Shown piece after piece: positions 1 to 10,191 of a stretch of 29,319 bases of DNA. Source of the stretch: Zancudomyces culisetae (lineage: Eukaryota > Kickxellomycota > Harpellomycetes > Harpellales > Legeriomycetaceae). Made by a program: the position numbers and the translations under genes. How positions within the stretch are numbered: position 1 is the stretch's first letter; each line of letters opens with the position of its first letter. Below the pieces are notes generated by a model. The model made no database searches and was not told the DNA's origin. It was given only the letters and a program-made list of their open reading frames with translations. The stretch spans positions 1 to 29,319 of the forward strand of contig LSSK01001310.1 of assembly GCA_001969505.1 (NCBI GenBank), written 5' to 3'.

Positions 1-101
1 TTGCAAATGCAATCAATACATTTCATTTGAGCGGTTGGCATTTAGTCAAGCAATTGTAAATCAGATTCTACAAAGAAAAAAATGAATAGACATTTGAAAG
101 A

Positions 102-2187
102 ATGTCACCTTATCCTCCAGCTCCAACTATGTCATGGAAAGGTTCATTGATACTTTCTTGTGCATTTCAATTAACAATAACAAAACACTAAATAGAAATC
201 AATAGAGCTCTTGAATAGTTTGCAAACCAATGCAGAGAATTTGGAGGTTTTGAAAAGGCTTGGAGTCAAGAGCAACGATTCGAGCATTCCAGAGACTACA
301 GAATATATCAATAAAATCGGATATCAGGTAAGAAAGATACTCGTTCAATTCTTGTGTGCAAATTCAAAAACTGGAGCGTAGTGAGGTGGTGTTTCAGAAT
401 TGTGGTAGATTAATGTACGTTTTCCAAAAGCATGGTTTTAACAAAAACTGGTTGAATATGATATAAAATCATGGGAAAATAGATATCAGCACTAAATGAA
501 CTCAATATAATCCATGTTACTGGTACCAAGGGGAAAGGCTCAACCTGTGCTTTTGTTGAAAATATATTGAGAAAGTTTACAGGTGTTGAAGCCCGTAACT
601 ATGAAAAAGATTCTCTTAATACAAAGAGCTTTGAGAAAATAAAAACAGGTCTTTTTACTTCACCACATCTAGTGGAGGTGAGAGAACGGATACGAATAAA
701 TGGGGTCCCATTATCCAAAGATTTGTTTGCAAAATATTTTTTCGAAGTATGGGAGAAACTTTTAGACAAAAATTCAGATGGTACTACTGTACGAAACAAG
801 ATGCCTTCATACTTTAGATTTCTGACTGTGATGGCGTTTCATGTTTTTCTCAGAGAAAAAGTGGATGTTGCCGTATTAGAAGTAGGAATAGGTGGGGAAT
901 ATGACTGTACAAATGTCATAACGAGACCTATAGTTTGTGGAATAGCATCTATCGGAATGGATCATGAAAACATTTTAGGCGATAGTATACAGAAAATTGC
1001 ATGGAATAAGAGTGGAATAATGAAAACAGGAGTGCCTGTATTTACTATACCAACACAAAACCCGTCAGTGATGAAAGTCTTGGCTGAACGTGCCGAAGAA
1101 AAAAAATGCGACCTAAAGGTTGTTCCACTGCTTACGATGAGTGATTTTACCACAACAAAATTGCAGGGCAACCATCAATACGAGAACGCATCGCTTGCTG
1201 TGGCACTGGCCTTTGAATGGCTGAAAAAAGTGAAAATGGTTGGAGAAGGGTATCATATGGGTGGGGGAAGCGCGGCTGAAAGTAAATATTCACGCTTACC
1301 ACCATGGGTGATAGATATACTTGCCAATACGCGATGGCCTGGAAGATCACACAAGTTCGTTATGGATAGATATAAAAATATTACGTGGTACGCTGACGGC
1401 GCCCATACTGTAGAAAGTATTGATGTAAGTACTTTTTTTGTTTTAAAAAGTAAGAGTTTTTTTAATTTAATCATATTTTGATTGTGATGAAATCAAGATA
1501 CTGATCAATGCTGGGCGCTGTTTAAAGGTACAAGAATATGAAATGTAAAGATAAAGTCTAAAGTGTAAAATAAAAATGTAAAATGTAAACCTATAGGCTT
1601 GCCTTTCTTGGTATCACCAGCAAAATAAGGATCAAGAAAAAAAGTGTGTGCTATTATTTAGTCCCGCTGCTGGCAGGGACGCCGGCGTGCTAATCAAGAA
1701 GCTTGTTAGCTGTACACGGGACATTCGCTTTGTTGAAGTTATATTCACACGAAAAATCACAGGAAGACCTGGTAAATCTTAACTTGTAATGCACAAAAAA
1801 AAACTTTGTGTATCTTAAATTTATCACTATTCTTGTCCATCGCTCCCATATTATAAATCACATACTAACTATGGATATTTCTCTTTGATCGTGGCAATGT
1901 ATGATTATTTAGATTCAAAAAACAAGAACGTAAAGGTGGCCGATTCACTATCAGATTTAGAGGGGCTTAAAGAACGCTGGTTGGAGGCTGTACCGGATTT
2001 TGACCCTTCAAAAATAAGTATGTTTACGAATATTCAAGACTCCATCGAGATGATTACAAAAAAGTATGGAAATCCTTCTGAACTCAAGAACATGAAGGAT
2101 AATGAAAATATCGATGTCATAGTTACTGGAAGCCTTCATCTAGTTGGTGGTGTCTTGGATGTGACAAAAACCCCATTAATTTATTGA
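102..2187 (+). CDS. FPGS: Folylpolyglutamate synthase (Met7/FPGS family), six exons
   Basis: Adds glutamates to folates so that they stay in the cell and work as coenzymes. Proposed exons are 102-141, 206-327, 483-1424, 1498-1527, 1621-1771 and 1913-2187; every phase closes and gives 519 aa. Visible family marks are the ATP loop VTGTKGKGST (residues 66-75), KTGLFTSPHL (108-117), VLEVGIGGEYDCTN (185-198), the block IGMDHENILGDSIQKIAWNK, then WPGR, DGAHTVESI and the terminal VTGSLHLVGG. The last intron carries a perfect TACTAAC box at 1863-1869. The first exon is the weak point: its donor is a poor GTTCAT and it was chosen because it restores phase ahead of ELLNSLQTN. Exon 4 is only 30 nt, and an alternative join there cannot be excluded. 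The gene converges on the Mic26/27-like gene. Confidence 0.9.
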
Positions 2188-2680
2188 TCCGTGAGCCCTC
2201 TCTGACCATCACAATTTCACTTTAACCAACCCTCAGTATTGCAATTCTTGGTATTCATTTTTTTTTTTGGTAACTTTGGATACGTTTGCTCTAACAATGC
2301 GCTCTCTCGGACTTGCATCCACCAAAGAACGCTCTTATTCATAATCTACTGATAGTTGCATGGGACTGTACTGAGTGAAACCCTGATTCGACTTTTGTTT
2401 ATCTTGCAGAAACAAATGAGGCAAGGTCCGCTATGAATAAACTTTTCTTTTTGAGTCATAATAAAATGTCAACCCTGATGCTTTTATTTAAAAGGTTCTT
2501 TGCCAAATTGCGCTTGTAGTGGACTTATATTATATAAACCAGCATCCTCACTTCAGCCCACTTCAAGGTTCCATGCCGTTTGAGTGGTTGATCTGTCAGA
2601 ATGGCCATTATAGCTCCATACTTGTGCTCTTTATTCGGTTAATAAAATTAAAAGGATGAAAAAGAAAAGGTAGTTGCATA
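2188..2680. other. Intergenic, between two convergent genes
   Basis: About 490 bp between the FPGS stop and the stop of the opposing Mic26/27-like gene. It must hold both 3' ends. I see T- and A-rich runs but no convincing open frame, RNA gene or repeat. Confidence 0.6.
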
Positions 2681-3780
2681 TTATTTACTATTTGAGAGCG
2701 CATCTCTCAACTGAGATGTTTTTTGCTCAGTAAAAGTCCAAACATATTTTCGATGCCTTAAGATGAGTTTAACCTCGTTTTCTACCTTTTCGTAGCTTTC
2801 TTCACTACCAAGCTTATACCATGTCTTTTTAACCAAACCAGCGGTAGTGTCTGGTAAGAGATATGCCATGCTTCCCACAAACAGTGTTGAGGTGGATAGG
2901 TATCTTTTTACAAGTGATGCTATACGAAGATACGGTTTTCAAAAGCATCAATATACAATTACTTTCCTAATTTTCTAGAAAATATATAAAAGAGACTCGA
3001 TGTATTGGAAAAAGCAGTTACATTTTCTAAAAAGTATGGGACCGCTTAATGTAGCCAAGGAGATGTATAGTGCAGCCGGCATAAAACGCTCAGTATCGGG
3101 AATTGTCGATTTTATTATTTCTATTTGTATTCAGTTGTTATTCATATGTTTAAAGATATATCAAGCGGTAGGCCATGTGGGCAATGAATAAACCAATCAT
3201 CAAAAATTAGCGTATACTTGTATATGTTACCTATGGATTTTTTCTCAAAGGCGATCCATTTTTCAACCATATCCTTTCCACGAATCTAGTCGAGTATTCA
3301 TCACTTGTTAGCTGCAATCAAAACATTAATAGAATATCGCCTTACCATAACCTCTTTGTATAGCCCACATATTTCTTCCCTAATTTTTTTTGAGTAGATG
3401 TCTATTTTCTTGGTTTCTTCATCTGTTCTTCTGGAGATTTTCTGGTTATTACTGTATATGCTCTAAGAAGATACATTTCGTTGTCGAGTCGTGTGTTTTT
3501 ACCACTTTCTTGTTTAGCTGGACAAATGGGTTATACCCGAAAAATGTAAATTAAAAAGAAATAAAAAACAAAAGCAAACAGGACTTACTTTTTTCTCCTC
3601 TTCATCAGCGTGGAGGGTTTTAGACCCTAATCCTATACCTACACCAAGGGGAAGCAATCTGGAAAACCTAGCCACCTTTTAGCATACATAAATGAGATAT
3701 AGTGCGATTCTTACCAACGTAATTTTTTTAATACTAGTTATAAATTCGACTGATACCTTAATAGCGGATAACATATTCAT
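2681..3780 (-). CDS. MICOS complex subunit Mic26/Mic27-like (apolipoprotein O family), five exons
   Basis: Inner-mitochondrial-membrane protein of the MICOS complex at crista junctions, by family inference. Exons read right to left: 3715-3780, 3589-3675, 3346-3462, 3231-3285 and 2681-2919; the phases close to 187 aa. The first two exons give MNMLSAIK, then RLLPLGVGIGLGSKTLHADE, which resembles the conserved first membrane segment of the family. The next exon starts with SIY, as many family members do, followed by a charged helical stretch. The last exon has a second hydrophobic segment, LSTSTLFVGSMAYLLPDTTA, followed by a W/Y-rich stretch, as in fungal Mic26/27. A 15-nt extra exon at 3503-3517 is an alternative that also keeps phase. 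The 311-bp last intron (2920-3230) contains an unrelated open frame on the other strand. Family assignment is moderate because it rests on short motifs and membrane topology. Confidence 0.62.
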
Positions 3781-4452
3781 CCTGTAGTCTGTGGTTCGAT
3801 TTAGGCTTTACTATATTTCTCCTTTGTCAAACAAATAATGAAGTTATATATTAACGTTTTGAAATGTATGAATAAAATTATTTATCTACAAAAAAGTGCT
3901 TTTTTTTATATTTGCGCGTTTCAAGCGTTATCATTAAGGTAATAATTTTTGGGGTTAAACTGAGACCTCTGGTAAATTGACCCAAAAATAGGCGATAAAA
4001 TTTTTATGCTTTTGTTAATTATATGGATTAGCCTTCCAAAAACCTTGAATTTTTTTTCTGTTGCTATAGGTCCCTTTTCAACTCATCAATCATATAGCGT
4101 ACCTAACTATACGAAATAGGTAGAGCAGTACAGGTAAAATGTGGTTTTTTTTGTAATGAAACTTTAATAAGTTCAAGGTCAGCGCAAATTTAATTAACTG
4201 AAGCTAGTGGAAGGGTCGTTTTTGCCCCTTCTAGAGAAATTTCCTTCAAAGCCATCTTATAAATCAATATTTTATTCAACATACTTGGCCTAAATACGTT
4301 TAACTTCAAAACAATATTATAAAAAAGGGTAGTTTATTGCCATCACGCATGCTAATAATGGTGCCATTTGGTAGGTAAACCATGAAAATATACGGCTATA
4401 CTAAGACCATTAAGTTCTCTCCATAGTCTGGTGTCTTGCAAAGTCCAAGTTG
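3781..4452. other. Intergenic; upstream region of the Mic26/27-like gene
   Basis: About 670 bp of AT-rich sequence between the ATG at 3780 and the 3' end of the next minus-strand gene. It should contain the promoter of the first and the terminator of the second. No RNA gene, repeat or credible exon was seen. Confidence 0.55.
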
Positions 4453-5974
4453 TCAATAGTTATTTAGAATCAGGCTTTCATAGAACTCATAATGTGCTTC
4501 GAATTTTTTCTTTGTACTTTCCCTTAATATCGACTTAGAGTAACTATTCTTTATCATGCTGCAACTTTTGGAAACTTTTGTGAAGCTATTGAGCTCCACA
4601 GAGCTTAAGGAGATCCTGTGAATGCTTAGATCGTCATCTGCAAAAAGTTTATCAATGGGTGCAATCGATATTCTATGTCTCTTTTCATTCCCAAATTCGC
4701 TTGTGTATTTACTAGCATTGAGCTGTGAGCTATACGAGTTCATAGTATCATACGATCTCATCCTGAGATAATCTACAGAGTAATCACACCTTCTACCTAG
4801 TCCAAATGTGATTACAGGGGACAACGGAGTTTGGCCAACATCAACAACACTCACCAAGGTTTCCTGTGGAGAATTGATAAAACTTGCATTTTCGGACTTT
4901 GCAAATAAGTTTTCCTCCAACGAAGACTCTTCTATGTCTGTACTTATTGTTGATAACCTCCACCAAATATTTTTGTGTTTTTCGTCATTAGACCTATCGA
5001 CATCCGCCTTGAAAGCTAGCTTTTTTACTCCTTTTTTGGAACTGATTCTCAAGGCACTGCGTATCCGTTTTGGAGCGATTCTTGAGGTACGTCGAGTGTT
5101 ATTTTGATTCGTCCCAAAAATCGAACTTCTAGTAATCCTCTAGCAAACGGTAGAAGTATAATCATTTATTTTTTAGAGTTGGTGGTAACAACTGTAATAG
5201 TGTTAAAACATCCTTGTGACTTTTTATTGACAAAAAAGTTGGCAAAATCGAGTGTTTAATACATTTATGTTTAACACCTCTTTAACCTTTTTGTCCATCT
5301 AGTTCTTTTTTTTATAAAAAAAAACAGAAAAGAAAAGCATATTTTTCCGTAGCGTGAAAAGTGTAAATGAGAAGACTTACCTTTAGTCCTGACAGTAGAA
5401 TAGATTTACGTTTTTTATATACGGGGGTGTATTGTTTACGTTCTATACCATCCCTCTTTGCCATACACTTGTTTTTAATTACGTTGTTATTCTTTAAAAG
5501 CCGTCGTATTGTCTTTTTGTTACTATTATTATTGTCCACAGTGTAGTGATGTTTTTTTGCATTAAACTCTTGTCCAGCAGGAGCACGCTCATGGAAATTA
5601 ATAATATTACTACTATGAGAATTATTTGTCATAGATTCTAGCTCTTTGACCCTATTACTTAGCCTTTCTATTTCCTTTATCAGATCTCCTCCAGAAATAT
5701 CAGGCAAGTAGTATGACTCTATATTCATTTTATCCTTTGTTATAAACGTAAGTGTGGATTCTGGACGCAATGCTACGACCGGTCTCTTTATTTCATTAAA
5801 GTCGCTCCATCGCTTCTCATCATATATAATGGTGTCGAAGTGCATAGTCTGAGGAGCGTATTGCGTACACTTAATATCTCTTGGCTTAACGCATCCATTT
5901 TCTGCATTCCTTCCACTATCTTCGTTTTCTACTTGCCTTTTGCAGTCAGTAAAAAGAATTCCACAAAAATCCAT
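4453..5974 (-). CDS. Unknown protein with short coiled coil and basic middle, two exons
   Basis: Not recognised. Exon 1 is 5381-5974 (198 codons) and exon 2 is 4453-5139; a GTAAGT donor and the TTGCTAG acceptor join in phase to 426 aa. Visible features are a short predicted coiled coil around residues 97-114 (leucine/isoleucine spacing in LIKEIERLSNRVKELE), an Asn-rich patch near 120-150, and a Lys/Arg-rich stretch from about 150 to 255 that runs across the splice junction and looks like nuclear-localisation or nucleic-acid-binding sequence. The C-terminal half is rich in Ser, Thr and Asp and ends FYESLILNNY. No signal peptide or convincing membrane segment is seen. Both exons are long open frames for this base composition and the join is clean, so it is very likely a real gene. 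A nuclear or chromatin role is inference only. Confidence 0.72.
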
Positions 5975-6678
5975 TGATGATGCGCGGTTTTAATCGTAAA
6001 AAATGCAAATATCTCTACCTATGATTAGATATTCTTTACAGTATATGCTGTGGTATAATAGCTTGAATTATGCTCAATCTATACAGCCTTTGGGAATACA
6101 CCAGATATATTAAAAAATGTACTTTAATAATGTTTATGTGTTTAGCCGAATGATTTCTGTGTACATGGTTTATATGGGAAATGTGCTAATCGACTTTTTC
6201 TTGATAAACCCAGTAGTGGCTAAATATCTTTTTTCATCACACTTCTTTGCTAAAAACATTTTCCAACTGGGTACCACGTAACTTGCATCTAAAACACATC
6301 AGGGATGGGTTTTTTGCACAAACAGGCTCTGATTAAATTTGTACAAAAGGATAAGCTAAGAAATTTGTGCCATTTTTGTGCAAACTCATCCTTTAGGTAG
6401 ATAATCCACCTGCTTTTGATTATCTATAAATCCAGAGCATCCCTATATATTTAGTTTCCCAGATTTGTGCCAACCTGTAGATCACTCGTAGATTTTATCT
6501 TGTTCTATTTTGCTGATAGTTTTCCTTTATAAAACCCTACTATTAAATGAATGTCTCTTAAATTAATGTGATTCGCGATTTGCATCAATGGTAATCAACA
6601 TGTATGAAAAAATATTGGAATGACTTTCCGATCAGTTAATACTCGAACCTTCTCTATTTCGCTTCTAGCATGTTTAAG

Positions 6679-6699
6679 TGTGAGGTGCACTCCCTCACA
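6679..6699. repeat. Hairpin with 7-bp stem (TGTGAGG / CCTCACA)
   Basis: TGTGAGG at 6679-6685 and its exact complement CCTCACA at 6693-6699 flank a 7-nt loop. It is one member of the GTGTGA motif cluster. Confidence 0.5.
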
Positions 6700-6774
6700 A
6701 AAAAAGAACGACTATGATACTATAAAGGCGTAGACATATTCTTATTGATTATTCTACAATGCATGATTTTTTGG

Positions 6775-6788
6775 GTGTGATATCACAC
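6775..6788. repeat. Perfect 14-bp palindrome GTGTGATATCACAC
   Basis: Two head-to-head GTGTGA half sites form a perfect palindrome. One or two palindromes of this length are expected by chance in a window this size, so its interest comes from the surrounding copies of the same half site. A 12-bp direct repeat, TCACACTATTTG, starts at 6783 and recurs at 6865-6876. Confidence 0.6.
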
Positions 6789-7171
6789 TATTTGCCTTTA
6801 ACATATCCGGTGTATAAAGTTGATCCACTACAGCTTGCCTTTAAACCGATAGAAACCTACCACCTCACACTATTTGTTCCACATGCGACACACCACATGC
6901 CAGTTTAGAAAAACACATCTTTTTTTTTTTTGTAAAAACCAGTAATATCTATAGTACTAAAAGGTGTGAAAAGCGGGTGTGTGTAGGTCGGGTATACACT
7001 AATCTAATAAACAAACACTTATACATCACATGAAGATAGCACAGTCCCGATAAACGCATTTAGATTTAAATAGGACCTTCCTTTCGTTTGATGTGACGGG
7101 TGTGAAGAAATACCCAAAAATACGGTGAGAAAATGGCGAAATTCTAGAGAAAGCAAGAATACCCCGTATTC

Positions 7172-8051
7172 TTAGCTACATATTCGTGAATTGGTGATTT
7201 TTAGTAAGTGCTCTGAAAGTAACTCAAACTCTTGACCTCTTTCCCGTAAACTCCTTATAGAGCCCAATGGGTCGGCGCTGGTTAAAACATATTTTATACA
7301 TTCTCTAATTTCCGGCTTGCGCAGCATTGTCTTTAACTCTACCGATGTATCTAATAAATCAAAATTACATTTTAAAGATTTGCAAAAAAAGATATAGGAT
7401 ATTTCTTATGCCCCTCTTTGTGACAAGAAGAATGTAAAAGCGTGCAGTAAATTTTTTTTAGAAATACCTAATTTCGAAAGCATCTCTTGACTTAAAAACA
7501 TTCCATCGTTTTCTGGTACGCTAGCATCTAATATAGCAGCTATCTTCTCTCGGTTTACCACATATCCGGTTCTTCCTAATATTAAAGAATTTAGATAAAA
7601 TTATGCTGGTCAGAAAGGATTTCATCTCGAAAAATATTAATATTCTTTATCATACCTAACTTTGTGTCAAGATTTGCTGAGCATGGGATTTCTACAAAAA
7701 AATACACTTGATAATTGGGGGTTTTCTTCTTTTCTATTGTCATGATGTTTAAAAGTCGTATAAATGGGGGGGGGATGCTACCTTTATGTTTCTTGAAGCA
7801 GTTTACAGAGCAGCTATTTATTTTTTATAAAGTATCAATATAAATCTCATAGAATTCTTACTCATTATTCAATATGTATTCAAAAAGATATAGTTTGTTT
7901 GTAAGAGCATAGTAACGTGGAGAAAAAAAGAGAGGTGAAAATTCTTGAAAAGAATAAAATCAACTTACTAAAATATCTCGCAGGTGCCACATCTGTATTT
8001 TTTATCATTCACACCACAGATTTTACATTTGGGTACAACTCTTTTATCCAT
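7172..8051 (-). CDS. ZNHIT3: Zinc finger HIT-type protein 3 homologue (Hit1/ZNHIT3), five small exons
   Basis: Assembly factor for box C/D snoRNPs in the nucleus, from family knowledge. Exons right to left are 7969-8051, 7782-7813, 7656-7733, 7468-7575 and 7172-7350; they sum to 480 nt and give 159 aa, close to human ZNHIT3. Residues 9-24 read CKICGVNDKKYRCGTC, and splicing TA to C then yields FYCSVNCFKKHK, completing a zf-HIT finger (C9, C12, C21, C24, C29, C33, H37). The C-terminal part, LKTMLRKPEIRECI followed by a helical block ending LSEHLLKIT, matches the family's C-terminal helical domain. The second exon is only 32 nt, with zinc ligands on both sides of the first junction. The 48-bp second intron contains a run of nine C. 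The start ATG at 8051 is the only one ahead of the finger. Divergent from the mannosyltransferase. Confidence 0.88.
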
Positions 8052-9072
8052 GTTTTTTTTCCGAAAAATGAAGGATTGTTGCTTATTCACTATTCAGGTT
8101 ATGTATATTTTGTATCCACAATAAAAGGAAGTGCAATTGAAGTATTCCAGCAATTCTTGATCAGAACTGTATTTTATAGAACAATCTTACAAGCTTTGTA
8201 ATGTTATTGGCTACAAAATTCTTTTAGCTTTGAAAAAGTGAAATACAAACTATTCGCAAATAAACTTTGTAAAATGTTTAAAGCTATTTGAGTTGGAAGA
8301 TGAGGAGGGAGTAAATACACTTTTGTTTAAAATAAGTGACATAAGTTTTACAATGACCGTGTCTAGGGCCAAAATTAAATCACATTAACGACTCTGCTTG
8401 TAATAATCCTAGAGCTGTCTTACTTTTTATCACAACGAGAAGATAAAACAACCAGGCCAGCGAGTGTGTATATTAATACAGCTTTTGGAATAAAGAAATT
8501 TTAGCGAAAAAAAGTTGAAGGTTATGCTTTAACACTAGTAATCAACCAATCAATAGAGTGGTTATCTTAAACAGGGAGACTCTTATGCAATTGGTATATA
8601 GACTCAAGCTTTGCAGCTACCCAAACCAGTTTCTAAATGTAGTCATAAAAAAAGTAGTAACTCGTATAGTTGAGTGTGTTAATATGAGGGGTAGTGGTAA
8701 ATAATTAACTTTATGCTGCAGGATTAGATTTATCCGCCAACTTCCAATTGTTGAACCAATGTTTTGAGCCTAATTAAATTGAAACTGTTTTCAATATATT
8801 TTTAATCAAACAGATGACCAATGATGGTGGTTAAAAAAAATGTTAATGCTATGTCAAAGCCAACAATTACAATGTAAAATGGTGTTGAACTTTGAATTAG
8901 AAAAAAAAAATACAGATATAAAAAGAAGTCATTATGGACCGCTCTTCTACACCCTTTTAATGCCTTGACCTTTAAGTGCTAGCCTGTATTTTAAACATAT
9001 ATATAACTCGAACAACTCCTGCGTTGTAAAGTCAAACAACTCAAGAAAGTCGTATATTTTGGAGGAAGAAGA
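8052..9072. other. Divergent promoter region between ZNHIT3 and the GT15 mannosyltransferase
   Basis: About 1 kb between two divergently transcribed ATGs. AT-rich, with no exon or RNA gene seen. The right end holds TATA-like sequences that fit the mannosyltransferase. Confidence 0.55.
8998..9006 (+). promoter_or_regulatory. Candidate TATA element of the GT15 gene
   Basis: TATATATAA lies 67 bp before the ATG at 9073. A second TATAAAAAG sits at 8917-8925. Spacing suits fungal promoters, but such strings are common in AT-rich DNA. Confidence 0.3.
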
Positions 9073-10191
9073 ATGAGTAAGAGTCCTTCTACTAGTACCA
9101 GAAGCGTGGTCATACCACGACGAGTAAAGACAGCAATCCAGGCCGTGGTCATTTTGGCCATCTGTTTGTTTTGTCTAAACTATGTATTAAATAAAGGAAA
9201 GATAAATCCTTCAGAAATTTCTGGGTTTAGAGCAAAGGACGATGCACCAGCTAATATGTTGGTACCCAAGGAAAAAAGAAAAGTTAAAGCAGCATTTGTT
9301 TCGCTTGTAAGAAACAGCGATTTGCACGGCATACGCAAGACAATAAGAGAGGTAGAAGATAGATTCAACCGTAAGTTCGGTTATCCTTACATATTCCTTA
9401 ACGATGTTCCCTTTACAGACGAGTTCAAGCAAGGAGTAAGAGATTTGGTTTCAACAAATGCTACATTTGGCCTTGTTGAGGGAGAGGCATGGGGATATCC
9501 TGAATACGTTGACAAGAACAAAGCAAAAGAGATACGAGAGAAGTCCAACTACATCAACGGGGGTAGCGAAAGTTATAGATTTATGTGTAGATTCCAGTCT
9601 GGGTATTTCTACAAACACCCACTCTTGAAAGATTTGGAGTATTACTGGAGAATTGAACCTGATGTACACTATTATTGTGATGTTGATTACGATCCATTTT
9701 TATTCATGAAGGAAAATAATAAGGTATATGGTTGGAATATGGCACCAACCGAGTACATGGCCACAGTACCCACCTTGTGGGATTCGGTGGATAAGTTTAT
9801 GAAAAAATATCCACAGCACATTGAGCCCAAAAATTTTATCAATTTTATTACCAAGGATCACAAATCATACAATGGATGCCATTTCTGGACCAACTTTGAA
9901 ATAGCCAACCTAGACTTTTACAGGTCGCAGAAGTACGAGGACTTTTTCAAGTTTTTGGATAAAGAAGGAGGGTTCTTCTACGAGAGATGGGGTGATGCAC
10001 CCGTCCATACTATCGCAACAGCTTTGTTTTTGAGAAAAAATCAAGTTCACTACTTTGGTGATATTGGATATTACCATCCCGCCATGGGTTTTTGCCCCAA
10101 AAACTCAAACAGATCTGGAAAATGTGTCTGCGATCCTGAAAAGGAGAATGAGATGCACTATGAGTGCAGAAGGCGATGGGATACAATATAA
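9073..10191 (+). CDS. GT15 alpha-1,2-mannosyltransferase (Kre2/Mnt1/Ktr family)
   Basis: Golgi type II membrane enzyme that adds mannose from GDP-mannose to O- and N-linked glycans of wall and secreted proteins. The 372-aa intronless frame has a short cytoplasmic tail, one membrane anchor at about residues 21-40, a stem, then the GT15 catalytic domain. Signature blocks are YWRIEPDVHYYCD (191-203), YNGCHFWTNFEI (266-277, with the family's proposed catalytic Glu at 276) and ERWGDAPVHTIA (304-315). CVCDP near the C-terminus is also typical. Length is a little under the 390-440 aa of many yeast relatives because the stem is short. Fungi usually carry several paralogues, so the exact member (KRE2, KTR1 and so on) cannot be named. 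A TATA-like sequence lies 67 bp upstream. Confidence 0.97.
   Translation: MSKSPSTSTRSVVIPRRVKTAIQAVVILAICLFCLNYVLNKGKINPSEISGFRAKDDAPANMLVPKEKRKVKAAFVSLVRNSDLHGIRKTIREVEDRFNRKFGYPYIFLNDVPFTDEFKQGVRDLVSTNATFGLVEGEAWGYPEYVDKNKAKEIREKSNYINGGSESYRFMCRFQSGYFYKHPLLKDLEYYWRIEPDVHYYCDVDYDPFLFMKENNKVYGWNMAPTEYMATVPTLWDSVDKFMKKYPQHIEPKNFINFITKDHKSYNGCHFWTNFEIANLDFYRSQKYEDFFKFLDKEGGFFYERWGDAPVHTIATALFLRKNQVHYFGDIGYYHPAMGFCPKNSNRSGKCVCDPEKENEMHYECRRRWDTI

Larger units (their letters stand above)
5975..7171. other. Gene-free 1.2 kb upstream of the coiled-coil gene, rich in short recurring motifs
   Basis: Lies between the ATG of the unknown gene at 5974 and the stop of ZNHIT3, both on the minus strand. 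No exon could be built. TTTGTGC-type words cluster at about 6313-6475 and GTGTGA/TCACAC words at about 6679-7108. It is the natural place for the promoter of the coiled-coil gene. Confidence 0.5.

Noticed and set aside
1417-1527. Alternative FPGS splice reading DQCWALFK
   Set aside because: It resembles family sequence, but uses a weak GTATTG donor and leaves the next junction out of phase; the GTAAGT donor at 1425 keeps all phases closed.
3000-3191. 63-codon plus-strand frame
   Set aside because: It lies inside the 311-bp intron of the Mic26/27-like gene, has no family match and is within chance length.
4808-5107. 99-codon plus-strand frame
   Set aside because: Antisense to exon 2 of the coiled-coil gene; ends without any splice support.
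6640-6660. GGTTCGAG (minus strand) as a possible tRNA B-box
   Set aside because: The flanking bases do not form a T-stem and there is no A-box at a suitable distance.
7917-8201. 94-codon plus-strand frame
   Set aside because: It is antisense to exon 1 of ZNHIT3, whose zinc ligands are clear on the minus strand.
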